From assembly GCA_965365545.1 (NCBI GenBank), contig CBDUCB010000001.1, positions 10,152 through 74,151 on the forward strand: a stretch of DNA of 64,000 bases, read 5' to 3'. The stretch is from Roseobacter sp965365545 (GTDB lineage Bacteria; Pseudomonadota; Alphaproteobacteria; Rhodobacterales; Rhodobacteraceae). A program made the translations under genes and the position numbers. Below the pieces are notes generated by a model. The model saw nothing but the letters and a program-made list of their open reading frames with translations, was not told the DNA's origin and did not search any database. Shown in pieces: positions 17,702-26,884 of the stretch. Numbering within the stretch: the first letter of the stretch is position 1; each line of letters opens with the position of its first letter.

Positions 17702-18466
17702 ATGGATGTGACGGTGCACAGCGGGCCCCCGGTGGATGTGGAGGCTGAACTTGACGCGCTTGCCGCGCGATACAAGGATGCCTCCGGTCTGGGGATTGAG
17801 TTGCTGAATATGATCGGTGGCAGTGCGGAAAACGTGCTTGACCGGCTGCCAAAGCCGGTGCGCGCAGGTCTGCAGGACGCGACAACGGCGGCTCTGACCC
17901 AGGCGATGAAGGCAGCAAGTTCAAGCCGTGGCGTTGTCGCCGATCAGAAAAGCTGGCTCAATTCTGCGGTGGGTGCTGCGATGGGCGCGGTCGGTGGAAT
18001 GGGTGGATTGCCCACAGCGCTGGCGGAATTGCCGGTGACGACCACGTTGCTGCTGCGGGTCATTCAGGGAGTGGCCGCCGAAGAAGGCTTTGATCCTGAA
18101 AGCGAAAGTGTTCAGTTCGACTGTATCACCGTTTTCGCGAGCGCCGGACCTCTGAAAGAAGATGACGGTGCGGACCTTGCCTTTCTGTCAACGCGTATCG
18201 CGCTGTCGGGACACGCGGTGCGAGGTATCGTTGCCAAGGTGGCGCCGCGTCTGGCGACCGTTCTGGGTCAGAAGCTGGCCGCACAGACGGTACCGGTGCT
18301 GGGTGCCGTGGCCGGTGCTGCAACGAATTATGCCTATACCAGCTATTATCAGGAGGTGGCGCATGTGCATTTCGGGTTGCGTCGCCTTGCCATCGAGGCG
18401 GATGTGCCGCTGGATGAACTGGCCGAAAAACTCCGGCGCAGAATAAGCAAAAGAGCGCTGGCCTGA
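17702..18466 (+). CDS. EcsC family protein
   Basis: A 254-residue protein of the EcsC family, named after a protein beside the Bacillus Ecs ABC transporter but of unknown function. It has a glycine/alanine-rich central segment (AAMGAVGGMGGLPTALAELPVTTTL) and a second one (VLGAVAGAATNYAYTSYYQEVAHVHFGLRRLA) typical of the family, both possibly membrane-associated. The ATG at 17702 follows AAGGAG with good spacing. No ABC transporter lies next to it. Confidence 0.85.
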   Translation: MDVTVHSGPPVDVEAELDALAARYKDASGLGIELLNMIGGSAENVLDRLPKPVRAGLQDATTAALTQAMKAASSSRGVVADQKSWLNSAVGAAMGAVGGMGGLPTALAELPVTTTLLLRVIQGVAAEEGFDPESESVQFDCITVFASAGPLKEDDGADLAFLSTRIALSGHAVRGIVAKVAPRLATVLGQKLAAQTVPVLGAVAGAATNYAYTSYYQEVAHVHFGLRRLAIEADVPLDELAEKLRRRISKRALA

Positions 18467-18540
18467 CGCCCGTCACGAACCTGCCCCTAGTGGCAATACG
18501 AGGCACGCAGGGTACATCTTGTGCCGGATCGTTGTATTAC

Positions 18541-18569
18541 TTGGCAATCTGACTTAGTTCTGGCATAGT
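18541..18569 (+). promoter_or_regulatory. Candidate sigma-70 promoter of the Nudix gene
   Basis: TTGGCA (18541-18546), 17 bases, CATAGT (18564-18569). Five of six and four of six positions match the consensus. It lies 63 bases before the Nudix start and its -10 overlaps an inverted repeat. Confidence 0.5.
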
Positions 18570-18588
18570 TATCTAAAGCGGAGATAAC
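18568..18588. promoter_or_regulatory. Candidate operator: inverted repeat at the Nudix promoter
   Basis: GTTATCT, 7 bases, AGATAAC: perfect 7-bp arms that cover the end of the -10 element and the expected transcription start. This position suits a repressor site. The binding protein is unknown. Confidence 0.45.
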
Positions 18589-18631
18589 AGAAAATTAACA
18601 GTTTTACAGACAGAGTTCGCTTAAGCGAGAC

Positions 18632-19093
18632 ATGATCAAACAACTCCCCATTTCCGTTTCAGGATCGCGCAAATATGACGTGCGGTCCCAGTTTGCTGCG
18701 TTGTGCTACCGCATCCGCAAAGACAAGATTCAGATTTTGCTGATCACCTCGCGCGGCACCCGTCGCTGGATCGTACCCAAGGGCTGGCCAATGCACGGGC
18801 TGACCCCGGCGCAGACCGCCGCTCAGGAAGCATGGGAAGAGGCCGGCGTGCGCGGTCAGTCGGACGGCCGGTGCCTCGGTATCTATTCCTACAGCAAGGA
18901 AACCGACGAAAATGGCCATTTTCCCTGTCTTGGGATGATATTTGCCGTCGAGGTAAACTCAATCGCTGATGAATACCCCGAAGCGGGCGAACGCGAGCGC
19001 CGCTGGGTGTCGCGCAAAAAGGCCGCCAAAATGGTGGATGAACCTGAACTGGCACGTATTTTACTGGATTTTGACCCGCGGCGCCCGATCTGA
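18632..19093 (+). CDS. Nudix hydrolase (diphosphoinositol/dinucleoside polyphosphatase-like)
   Basis: A 153-residue Nudix hydrolase. The box is recognisable but altered: after PKGWPMHG comes LTPAQTAAQEAWEEAGV, so the EAWEEAG catalytic glutamates stay while the first E and the R of the classic motif are replaced. This degenerate form with PKGWP is common among alphaproteobacterial relatives of diphosphoinositol-polyphosphate phosphohydrolase. It has its own promoter and an operator-like repeat upstream. Substrate unknown. Confidence 0.88.
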   Translation: MIKQLPISVSGSRKYDVRSQFAALCYRIRKDKIQILLITSRGTRRWIVPKGWPMHGLTPAQTAAQEAWEEAGVRGQSDGRCLGIYSYSKETDENGHFPCLGMIFAVEVNSIADEYPEAGERERRWVSRKKAAKMVDEPELARILLDFDPRRPI

Positions 19094-19165
19094 GGCGACT
19101 TGACCCGGACGGGTTAGCGCCCCATCTCTTTGGTAACAGTAACTTCTTTCGGAGACCGGTCTTTA

Positions 19166-19588
19166 ATGATCAGCTACACGCTCAAATGTGATCAGGGGCA
19201 CCGCTTTGACAGCTGGTTTCAGTCAGCGGGCGCTTATGAGACGCTGCGCGCGGCGGGGCATCTGTCCTGCACGGAATGTGGCTCTCATGGTGTGGAAAAG
19301 GCAATGATGGCGCCCCGGGTTGCATCGGCCGATATGCCTGAGAAACCCGACCTGAATGCGCCTGAGAACGAGACAGCCGGGAAAATCGCAAAGCTGCGCC
19401 GCTATGTTGAGGAAAATGCAGATTACGTGGGCCCGGGTTTTGCCAGCGAGGCGCGGTCTATGTACCTTGGCGCAACGCCGGAGCGGGCGATTTACGGCGA
19501 AGCGAATGCCGCGGAAGCCAGAAAGCTGATCGAGGATGGCGTGCCGGTGGCGCCGCTGCCATTTTTTCCGGGCAAGAAGGCGAACTGA
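19166..19588 (+). CDS. DUF1178 family protein
   Basis: A 140-residue protein beginning MISYTLKCDQGHRFDSWFQS. It contains CTECGSHGVEKAMMAP, which together with the upstream C and H could form a zinc ribbon, and GFASEARSMYLG with an EARKLIEDGVPVAPLP tail. This is the DUF1178 family, widespread in Alphaproteobacteria and of unknown function. The start at 19166 follows GGAGAC. Three bases separate it from the SDR gene. Confidence 0.9.
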   Translation: MISYTLKCDQGHRFDSWFQSAGAYETLRAAGHLSCTECGSHGVEKAMMAPRVASADMPEKPDLNAPENETAGKIAKLRRYVEENADYVGPGFASEARSMYLGATPERAIYGEANAAEARKLIEDGVPVAPLPFFPGKKAN

Positions 19589-19591
19589 AAA

Positions 19592-20230
19592 ATGACAGTA
19601 GTAATTACCGGCGCAAGCCGCGGGATCGGCGAAGGGCTGGCCCGGGCTTATGCCGCGCGTGGCACAGACGTGATCGGGACGACGCGCGATGGCGGCTGGC
19701 AGCTGGATGTGACCGATGCGGCATCCGTCGAGCGCTTTGCCGGATCGCTCGGGGACCGGCCGGTTGATTTGCTGGTGTGCAATGCCGGGGTCTATCTCGA
19801 TAAAGGCCATGTGATCGGTGAGGGGTACCAGCCGGAGATCTGGGCGCGCAGTTTTGCCGCGAATGTTACCGGCGTGTTTCTGACGATCGAAGCCTTATTG
19901 CCGGCATTGCGCCGGGCGGACGCCGGAAAGATTGCGATCATATCGTCTCAGATGGCCTCGAGCGAACGCGCGCCCGGAGGCAGCTATGTGTACCGGGCCT
20001 CCAAGGCTGCCGTGCTCAATCTGGGACGGAACCTTGCGGCTGACCTGGAACCGGAAGGCATCGCTGTCGGCATTTATCATCCCGGCTGGGTGAAAACGGA
20101 TATGGGCAGTATGTCGGCCGATATAACTGTTGAGACTGCCGTGGCGGGTCTGACAGCGCGGTTTGATGCGCTGAACTTAGAAAGAACGGGATGTTTCGAG
20201 ACCTGGGATGGTCGTGCGCATCCTTACTGA
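19592..20230 (+). CDS. Short-chain dehydrogenase/reductase
   Basis: A 212-residue SDR with the cofactor motif TGASRGIGEG at residues 6-15, NAGVY (NNAG equivalent) near residue 67, and the YRASK active-site pair near residue 132 preceded by the catalytic serine region IISSQMAS. The short length and CsgA-like pattern fit small NAD(P) oxidoreductases of unknown substrate. Cotranscribed with DUF1178. Confidence 0.9.
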   Translation: MTVVITGASRGIGEGLARAYAARGTDVIGTTRDGGWQLDVTDAASVERFAGSLGDRPVDLLVCNAGVYLDKGHVIGEGYQPEIWARSFAANVTGVFLTIEALLPALRRADAGKIAIISSQMASSERAPGGSYVYRASKAAVLNLGRNLAADLEPEGIAVGIYHPGWVKTDMGSMSADITVETAVAGLTARFDALNLERTGCFETWDGRAHPY

Positions 20231-20399
20231 ACTGTCTCTACAGGTTTAAATGAATGTCTGAATGAAAGGCCCGCAGCCGGCCCGGCCGAGGTGCCCCTGT
20301 ACTGCATGCTGAGAAATCAGGCCTCCGGAAACGCGTGAGTCTTGTGATCTGCGCTGTCTGCGCGTAAACCGCGCCCGACTGGTCTGGGGGATGCGGGAT

Positions 20400-21638
20400 A
20401 TGCCTGTTCTTGTGATGAAATTCGGTGGCACTTCGGTGGCCACCCCGGACCGCATCAGGCGCGCGGCAAAGCGCGTGGGCGTCGAGGTTTCAAAAGGCTA
20501 TGATGTCATCGTCATCGTTTCAGCAATGTCCGGCAAGACCAATGAGCTTGTGGGCTGGGTGAATGAAACCTCCCCTCTATATGACGCTCGCGAGTACGAT
20601 GCTGTTGTCTCGTCAGGCGAGAATGTCACGGCCGGCCTGATGGCGCTGACACTGCAGGAGATGGACGTACCGGCGCGCAGCTGGCAGGGCTGGCAGGTGC
20701 CTGTCCGCACCACGTCCGCCCATTCCTCCGCGCGCATCGAAGAAATCCCCACAGACAACATCAACGGCAAGTTTGCCGAAGGGATGCGGGTGGCCGTCGT
20801 CGCCGGTTTTCAGGGCGTGAGCCCGGAAGGGCGTATCACCACCCTCGGGCGCGGCGGCTCAGATACGACAGCAGTGGCCTTTGCCGCGTCCTTCGGGGCG
20901 GAGCGCTGTGATATCTATACAGATGTGGACGGTGTTTATACCACCGACCCACGGGTCAGCAGCAAAGCCCGTAAACTGGACCGCATCGCGTTTGAGGAGA
21001 TGCTTGAGCTGGCCTCGCTGGGCGCGCGTGTGCTGCAGACCCGTTCGGTTGAGCTTGCGATGCGCTACAAGGTAAAGCTGCGGGTGCTGAGCAGTTTTGA
21101 GGAACAGTCGGATGATGCGGGCACGCTCGTCTGTGATGAGGAGGAAATTATGGAAAGCAATGTCGTTGCAGGTGTGGCGTTCAGCCGGGATGAGGCAAAG
21201 ATGACGCTGGTGAGTGTCGCCGACCGCCCCGGGATCGCCGCCAGTATTTTCACCGCCCTCAGCGACGGTGGCGTGAATGTCGATATGATCGTTCAGAACA
21301 TCGCCGAAGAGGGGCGCACCGACATGACCTGGTCCTGCCCGACTGACCAGGTGATGCGGGCACAAAAAGCAGTCGAGGCAGCCAAGGCCGATGCGGTGAT
21401 CAACTATCAGGACGTGATCGCGGACACCGACGTGGCCAAAGTCAGCGTCGTCGGGATCGGCATGCGCAGCCACACCGGTGTCGCGGCAAAGATGTTCCAG
21501 GTGCTCAGCGCAGAGGGCATAAACATCAAGGTCATTACGACGTCAGAGATCAAGATTTCTGTGCTGATCGACCGGAAATACATGGAACTCGCCGTACAGG
21601 CACTGCATGATGCTTTTGAGCTGGATAAAGCGGCCTGA
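20400..21638 (+). CDS. lysC: Aspartate kinase
   Basis: Phosphorylates aspartate in the first step of lysine, threonine and methionine synthesis. The 412-residue monofunctional enzyme starts MPVLVMKFGGTSVA. It has GRGGSDTTAVAFAA for aspartate and ATP binding and two C-terminal ACT domains for feedback control (about residues 265-410; GVAFSRDEAKMTL and VSVVGIGMRSHTGVA). The ATG at 20400 fits the family better than the in-frame ATG at 20391. In this group, as here, lysC is followed by ptsP. Confidence 0.96.
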   Translation: MPVLVMKFGGTSVATPDRIRRAAKRVGVEVSKGYDVIVIVSAMSGKTNELVGWVNETSPLYDAREYDAVVSSGENVTAGLMALTLQEMDVPARSWQGWQVPVRTTSAHSSARIEEIPTDNINGKFAEGMRVAVVAGFQGVSPEGRITTLGRGGSDTTAVAFAASFGAERCDIYTDVDGVYTTDPRVSSKARKLDRIAFEEMLELASLGARVLQTRSVELAMRYKVKLRVLSSFEEQSDDAGTLVCDEEEIMESNVVAGVAFSRDEAKMTLVSVADRPGIAASIFTALSDGGVNVDMIVQNIAEEGRTDMTWSCPTDQVMRAQKAVEAAKADAVINYQDVIADTDVAKVSVVGIGMRSHTGVAAKMFQVLSAEGINIKVITTSEIKISVLIDRKYMELAVQALHDAFELDKAA

Positions 21639-21685
21639 GCCGGTTGGCTGAAGCCGGAAACCGCTGAACCGGGAGGCAGTACCAG

Positions 21686-23929
21686 GTGGCAGAACGCCCC
21701 GAAACAGGGTCCCGCGTGTTGCTGGGCCGTTTGCGTGATGCAATGGCGGGTGATGTCGAAGGGCAGGCCCGGCTCAATAAAATCACGCATCTGATCGCCG
21801 ACAGCATGGGGTGCGAAGTCTGCTCGATCTATCTCTTTCGGGATGATGAGACGCTGGAGCTTTGCGCTACAGAAGGTCTTAATCAGGACGCGGTGCACCA
21901 GACCCGGATGAAGGTCGGAGAGGGGCTTGTCGGCCTCGTGGCGCGGCGGCGGTCTGTGATCAACGAACCTGATGCGCCGCAGGCGCGCGGTTTTCGTTAT
22001 ATGCCCGAAACAGGTGAAGAAATTTATTCCAGTTTTCTGGGTGTGCCGGTGCAGCGGCTGGGCGAGGCGCTCGGGGTTCTGGTGGTACAATCGCGTGCCG
22101 CGCGGGCCTATTCCGCCGACGAGGTTTATGCACTGGAAGTGGTTGCGATGGTGCTTGCGGAAATGACCGAGCTTGGTGCCTTTGTCGGTGAGGGCGCTGC
22201 CATGTCGGCCCGCCATTCGCAGCCCGCGATGTTTCGCGGTACTGTCGGTCAGGAGGGGGCGGCAGAGGGCCATGTCTGGCTGCATGAACCCCGTGTTGTG
22301 GTCACCAACCCGATCGCCGATGATCCGGTGCGCGAAATAGAACGGCTGCGCGAAGCCGTGGAGCAGCTGCGTGTTGGTGTCGATAAGATGCTCGAAATCG
22401 CCGGCTCCCAGGATAAAGACCAGGCCCAGGTTCTTGAAGCTTACCGGATGTTCGCCAACTCCAAAGGCTGGATGCGCCGGATGGAAGACGACATCGGCGG
22501 TGGTCTCTCGGCTGAAGCAGCTGTCGAAAAAGAGCAGTCTCTCGCACGGGCCCGGATGGGGCAGGTGACCGATAATTACCTGCGCGAACGCCTGAGTGAT
22601 CTGGATGATCTGAGTAACCGGCTGCTGCGGATTCTGACCGGGCAGGGCAAGGATACAGGTGCAGAGATGCCTGCAAACCCGATCCTCGTTGCGCGCAATA
22701 TCGGGCCTGCGGAACTGCTGGAATATGGACGCAGCCTGCGCGGCATTGTACTTGAAGAAGGATCGGTCGGCAGCCATGCGGCAATCGTCGCGCGCGCACT
22801 GGCGATCCCGCTGGTGGTGCATGCAAGCCGTGTGACGACCGAAGCGCTGAACGGTGATCAGATTATGGTTGATGGCGAGCAGGGCATTGTGCATCTGCGC
22901 CCGGACGACACCGTGGTGACCGCATTTCGCGACAAGATTGCGATGCTGGCGGAAGCGCAGGAGCGCTATGCTTCGATCCGGGACAAGCCCGCCACGACGC
23001 CCTGTGGCAACACGGTCGGGCTTTTTATGAACGCGGGGCTGATGGCTGATCTGCCCTCGCTGCCGTCCTCCGGGGCTGAAGGGGTCGGGCTCTTTCGCAC
23101 CGAGCTGCAGTTTCTGGTGCGCAATCAGATGCCGCGACGGGGTGAGCTTGTCGCGCTTTACAAACGCGTTCTGGATGCTGCCGGTGGCAAGCCTGTGGTC
23201 TTCCGGACACTGGATATCGGGTCTGACAAAGTGCTGCCCTATATGAAACCCAATGACGAGCCTAACCCGGCGCTGGGCTGGCGGGCGATCCGGGTGGGTC
23301 TCGACAAGCCGGGGATTATGCGGATGCAGCTTCAGGCGCTGATCCGGGCGGCCGAGGGGCGACCGCTGACAGTCATGTTTCCGTTCGTCGCACAGTTCGA
23401 GGAATATCGCGAAGCCCGCAGGCTCATGGACAAAACTCTGCAGGCCGAAGAGCGCCTCGGTCATCCGTTGCCCGAAACAGTAAAGATCGGTGCCATGCTG
23501 GAGACACCGAGCCTGGGCTTTGCGCCGATGAAGTTTTTTGAGGAAGTCGATTTCCTGTCGATCGGTGGCAATGATCTGAAACAGTTTTTCTTTGCGGCTG
23601 ACCGGGAAAACGAACGGGTACGGCGGCGCTATGACACGCTGAACGTGTCGTTTCTGAGTTTTATCGAGAATATCGTCGAGCGCTGTGATAAGACCGGAAC
23701 ACCGCTGTCGTTTTGTGGTGAGGATGCCGGCCGGCCCGTAGAAGCGCTGTGTTTTGCAGCCATCGGGCTGCGGTCCTTGTCAATGCGGCCGGCGTCAATC
23801 GGCCCGGTCAAAAGTCTTCTGCGCCGGTCTGACCTCGGAGAAGTGCGCAAAGTCATCGCAGATGCGCGTCATCGTGGCGAGATGTCAGTGCGCCCGGCTG
23901 TGATGGAATGGCTGCGTAATCAGGGGTAA
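21686..23929 (+). CDS. ptsP: Phosphoenolpyruvate-protein phosphotransferase of the nitrogen PTS (EI-Ntr)
   Basis: A 747-residue enzyme that starts the nitrogen-related PTS by moving phosphate from PEP to NPr. It has an N-terminal GAF domain (about residues 20-165), the EI helical region, the swivelling phosphohistidine domain with H364 in GSVGSHAAIVARAL, and the PEP-binding barrel (GAEGVGLFRTE, TLDIGSDK, NPALGWRAIR, catalytic-cysteine segment LSFCGEDAG). GTG start after GGGAGG. NPr and EIIA genes are not in the window. Confidence 0.95.
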   Translation: MAERPETGSRVLLGRLRDAMAGDVEGQARLNKITHLIADSMGCEVCSIYLFRDDETLELCATEGLNQDAVHQTRMKVGEGLVGLVARRRSVINEPDAPQARGFRYMPETGEEIYSSFLGVPVQRLGEALGVLVVQSRAARAYSADEVYALEVVAMVLAEMTELGAFVGEGAAMSARHSQPAMFRGTVGQEGAAEGHVWLHEPRVVVTNPIADDPVREIERLREAVEQLRVGVDKMLEIAGSQDKDQAQVLEAYRMFANSKGWMRRMEDDIGGGLSAEAAVEKEQSLARARMGQVTDNYLRERLSDLDDLSNRLLRILTGQGKDTGAEMPANPILVARNIGPAELLEYGRSLRGIVLEEGSVGSHAAIVARALAIPLVVHASRVTTEALNGDQIMVDGEQGIVHLRPDDTVVTAFRDKIAMLAEAQERYASIRDKPATTPCGNTVGLFMNAGLMADLPSLPSSGAEGVGLFRTELQFLVRNQMPRRGELVALYKRVLDAAGGKPVVFRTLDIGSDKVLPYMKPNDEPNPALGWRAIRVGLDKPGIMRMQLQALIRAAEGRPLTVMFPFVAQFEEYREARRLMDKTLQAEERLGHPLPETVKIGAMLETPSLGFAPMKFFEEVDFLSIGGNDLKQFFFAADRENERVRRRYDTLNVSFLSFIENIVERCDKTGTPLSFCGEDAGRPVEALCFAAIGLRSLSMRPASIGPVKSLLRRSDLGEVRKVIADARHRGEMSVRPAVMEWLRNQG

Positions 23930-23933
23930 CGGT

Positions 23934-24854
23934 TCAGCCCGCTGCCGTGTCGCCATAGGTCTGCCGGAACATCCGGTCTTCCAGAAACGCATTTGCCTCC
24001 TGCGTCACGCCCGCCATAAGGTCGCTCACCGGGCTGCCTGTCACGTGGCTTGCGGTGAAGGCGATGGGCGGCAGAGCGACATCCGTGGGCAAAACAACGA
24101 GCCGCCCGTCCGCCAGTTCGTCGCGGATAACCGCCGCCGGGATGGCGCAGATGCCAAAGCCCGCAACCGCCAGTCTGATCAGAGCGCCCAGCGATGATGA
24201 CGTCGACATATCCAGCGTCGGCCGCGCATGCGGTGCGAGCATTTCTCGCAAAAGCCGGCTGGGTTTGGTGTTGTTGGCAAAGGTCAGTACGGGCTGTGCT
24301 GCGAGCTCTTCCACACTCCATTTCCTCCGTTTCGCCGCCAGTGCCGGGGTCGCGGCGAAGATCATATCAAAGCTGCACAGATCGCGGTTTGTAATACTGG
24401 CCTCTGCGACCGGCCCCATCAGAAAGGCAAGATCGATCTCGCGCGAGACCAGTGCATTGCGCAGACTGTCGGTGGAATCCACCATCAGATCAAACGAAAG
24501 GCCCTGACGGGTGTCACTGAGCTGGCTGAGAAAATCCGGCAGCCAGGTTGCTACGATGGTCTCTGACGCTCCCAGCCGGATCGACTGTTTGACATTGGTC
24601 TGACCGCTGAACGCCTCCAGAATATCCTGCTCAAGCGCCATGTACCGCCGCGCCATCGGCAAAAGGCGCCGCCCCGACGGGGTCAGCCCGGCGTTGCGGA
24701 CACCACGCAGAAAGACCGTGGTTCCGAGGTCCTGCTCCAGCATCTGAATGCGCGCACTCACAGCAGGCTGAGACAGATTGAGCTTCAGAGCCGCCGCGCG
24801 GAAACTGCGCAGGGTGGCAATCCAGTAAAATGTGTCGAGATTCCTGATCCGCAT
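23934..24854 (-). CDS. LysR-type transcriptional regulator
   Basis: A 306-residue LTTR with the N-terminal winged helix (MRIRNLDTFYWIATLRSFRAAALKLNLSQPAVSARIQ) and a periplasmic-binding-protein-like effector domain (about residues 90-295). It starts at 24854, not at the longer 24905. It is divergent from the DUF1445 hydro-lyase/TRAP genes and probably regulates them. A TGATA-N9-TATCA repeat lies 17 bases upstream of its start. Confidence 0.93.
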   Translation of the reverse strand: MRIRNLDTFYWIATLRSFRAAALKLNLSQPAVSARIQMLEQDLGTTVFLRGVRNAGLTPSGRRLLPMARRYMALEQDILEAFSGQTNVKQSIRLGASETIVATWLPDFLSQLSDTRQGLSFDLMVDSTDSLRNALVSREIDLAFLMGPVAEASITNRDLCSFDMIFAATPALAAKRRKWSVEELAAQPVLTFANNTKPSRLLREMLAPHARPTLDMSTSSSLGALIRLAVAGFGICAIPAAVIRDELADGRLVVLPTDVALPPIAFTASHVTGSPVSDLMAGVTQEANAFLEDRMFRQTYGDTAAG

Positions 24855-24870
24855 CGTAATTTCCCGGTTG

Positions 24871-24889
24871 TGATAAAATATTTCTATCA
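24871..24889. promoter_or_regulatory. Candidate LysR binding site
   Basis: TGATA, nine bases, TATCA: an interrupted dyad of the T-N11-A kind used by LysR proteins, in the 129-base divergent region between the regulator and the hydro-lyase gene. Confidence 0.5.
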
Positions 24890-24983
24890 AAACCCCTCTA
24901 AACATTCAATTTGACTGTACCAACCAGACGCGGGAGTGTTGGCCGGTGGAAATATTCCGCACAACCGACGCCGGGGGGCTCAA

Positions 24984-25802
24984 GTGTCTGTGAAGGAAAG
25001 CCTGAAAGATCTGGATGTTCATGCGTTGCGCCGGCTGATCCGCGCAGGCGGCTATGCCCGTCACACGGCGGGTCTTGCTGCGGGCAGACTGCAGTGCAAT
25101 CTGGCAATCCTGCCGGAGACATATGCTGCTGATTTTATCCGCTTTTGCGAGCTGAACCCCAAGCCCTGTCCGATTGTGGCTGTGGGTGAGCCCGGAAACC
25201 CGACGCTGCCTGATCTTGGCGAAGACATCGACATACGAACGGATGTACCGCGCTACCGACTGTTTCGAAACGGTGTCTTTGACGAGGAAGTAACAGATAT
25301 TTCCGCCTGCTGGCAGGACGATTTCGTAACCGTGGCGCTGGGGTGTTCTTTTACCTTTGAAAATGCGCTCATGGCGCAGGGGATCGCTGTCAAACACATC
25401 GATCTCGATCAGACGGTGCCGATGTATCGAAGCAATATCGCTCTTGTTCCGGCCGGTCCTTTCGGTGGTGAGATGGTCGTGACCATGCGGCCGATCCCGG
25501 AGGCGCGGGTGCAGGACGCCTGGGAGATCAGCGCCCGATATCCTCACGCGCACGGTGCACCCATTGGCCAGGGCCCGTCAGACAGCATCGGCATCGCCGA
25601 CCTCCAAAAGCCTGACTGGGGGGACCCGGTTGAGGTTTCTGACGGTGAGGTCCCGGTCTACTGGGCCTGCGGTGTGACGCCGCAAAACGTTCTGATGAAA
25701 GCTCAGATTCCGTTCTGTATCACTCACGCACCGGGCCACATGCTGATCGCGGACGTGGCCGAGGACGCGGATATTCCTGTCTTCAAAGCACACCAACACT
25801 GA
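24984..25802 (+). CDS. Putative hydro-lyase, DUF1445 (D-glutamate cyclase-like)
   Basis: About 272 residues, DUF1445/UPF0317 family. Markers are IRAGGYARHTAGLAAGRLQCNL near the start, ILPETYAADFIRFCELNPKPCPIV, GCSFTFENALMAQGI and the C-terminal FCITHAPGHMLIAD. The family includes mammalian D-glutamate cyclase; bacterial members are mostly uncharacterised. The GTG at 24984 (or 24990) fits family length; an earlier GTG at 24936 is open. It is followed by a TRAP transporter on the same strand, so the imported acid may be its substrate. Confidence 0.88.
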   Translation: MSVKESLKDLDVHALRRLIRAGGYARHTAGLAAGRLQCNLAILPETYAADFIRFCELNPKPCPIVAVGEPGNPTLPDLGEDIDIRTDVPRYRLFRNGVFDEEVTDISACWQDDFVTVALGCSFTFENALMAQGIAVKHIDLDQTVPMYRSNIALVPAGPFGGEMVVTMRPIPEARVQDAWEISARYPHAHGAPIGQGPSDSIGIADLQKPDWGDPVEVSDGEVPVYWACGVTPQNVLMKAQIPFCITHAPGHMLIADVAEDADIPVFKAHQH

Positions 25803-25826
25803 ACAAAATCCAACAAGGAGTTAATT

Positions 25827-26858
25827 ATGCGCAAAACACTTACCCTTCTGGCCGCGACAACCGCGCTGGCCACCCCGGCCACGGCCGAGACACTGTCTGT
25901 TGTGGGCAGCTGGTCCAGCCTGCCGCTGCACCAGCAATATGAGGCGCCGTTCTGGAGTGAAACACTGCCGGCGGCCTCCGACGGCAACCTGACCGTTGAG
26001 CTGACCACGCATAACCAGATGGGTCTGGGCCTTGGCGACATTTACCCGCTGCTGGGTCAGGGCGTTTATGACGTCGCCATGACCGTTGCGGATTATGCTG
26101 TTGCGGATGCGCCCGAACTGGAAGGGCTGGATGTTCCGTTGCTGGCACTGACCGCGGACGAAGCCCGCGCGATGGTTGATGCAGCCCGACCGATGGTCGC
26201 CGATATCTACCGCGACCGGTTCAATGCGCACGTACTGGCGATCGCGCCCTATCCGCCGCAGGTGGTCTTCTGCAATCATGAGATTGCCGGGCTTGACGAT
26301 CTGCAGGGGCTGAAAGTCCGTGCATCCGGCCGGATGACCGCAAAGCTGCTCGAAGCGCTGGGTGCGGAGGGCGTTAACGTGTCTTTCTCCGAAGTGCCGG
26401 GCGCGTTGCAGAACGGTGTGGTCGACTGCGCCGTCACGGGTGCGGGCTCGGGCTACAGCGCCGGCTGGTGGGAGGTCTCAACGCACCTTATGCCGTTGCC
26501 GCTGGGTGGCTGGGATTCGGTGGTCACAGCGATGAACCTCGACAAATGGAACGGTCTGGATGCTGCGACCCGGGAGCTGATTGCCTCCGAAGTCAAAACC
26601 AGCTTTGAAGATCCTGCATGGGCAAGCGCTCAGACAGCACTGGTCGATGATATTTCCTGCCTGACCGGCAACGGCGACTGCCCCGCGGGCGAGAGCCGTT
26701 CGATGGTTCTGGTTGAAGCCTCGGATGCTGATTTTGCCAAAGCCCGTGAAATCCTGACCACAGAGGTACTGCCTGACTGGGCGGAACGTGCCGGTGGCGA
26801 CTGGGCTCAGCGCTGGAACGCGTCCGTCGGTCAGGTTGTCGGCGTCGAAATCAAGTAA
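25827..26858 (+). CDS. TRAP transporter solute-binding protein (DctP family)
   Basis: A 343-residue periplasmic receptor with a clear signal peptide (about 20 residues, ending PATA-ET). The TRAP pattern is present: LTTHNQMGLGLGDIYPLLGQGVYDVA near the N-terminus and DLQGLKVRASGRMTAKLLEALGAEGVNVSFSEVPGALQNGVVDCAVTG in the middle, where the arginine of KVRA binds the ligand carboxylate. It begins 24 bases after the hydro-lyase, following AAGGAG. A short hairpin separates it from dctQ. Confidence 0.94.
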   Translation: MRKTLTLLAATTALATPATAETLSVVGSWSSLPLHQQYEAPFWSETLPAASDGNLTVELTTHNQMGLGLGDIYPLLGQGVYDVAMTVADYAVADAPELEGLDVPLLALTADEARAMVDAARPMVADIYRDRFNAHVLAIAPYPPQVVFCNHEIAGLDDLQGLKVRASGRMTAKLLEALGAEGVNVSFSEVPGALQNGVVDCAVTGAGSGYSAGWWEVSTHLMPLPLGGWDSVVTAMNLDKWNGLDAATRELIASEVKTSFEDPAWASAQTALVDDISCLTGNGDCPAGESRSMVLVEASDADFAKAREILTTEVLPDWAERAGGDWAQRWNASVGQVVGVEIK

Positions 26859-26861
26859 GTC

Positions 26862-26874
26862 TCTCCCGGGGAGA
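26862..26874 (+). other. Short hairpin between dctP and dctQ
   Basis: TCTCC-CGG-GGAGA just after the dctP stop. Its right arm contains the GGAGA that serves as the dctQ ribosome-binding site, so folding could lower dctQ translation relative to dctP. Confidence 0.4.
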
Positions 26875-26884
26875 AAGATCTCAG

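Noticed and set aside
21407..23464. 685-codon open frame on the minus strand
   Set aside because: It lies opposite lysC and ptsP, both well supported. The product is rich in H, R and Q as usual for antisense frames in GC-rich genes and resembles no family.
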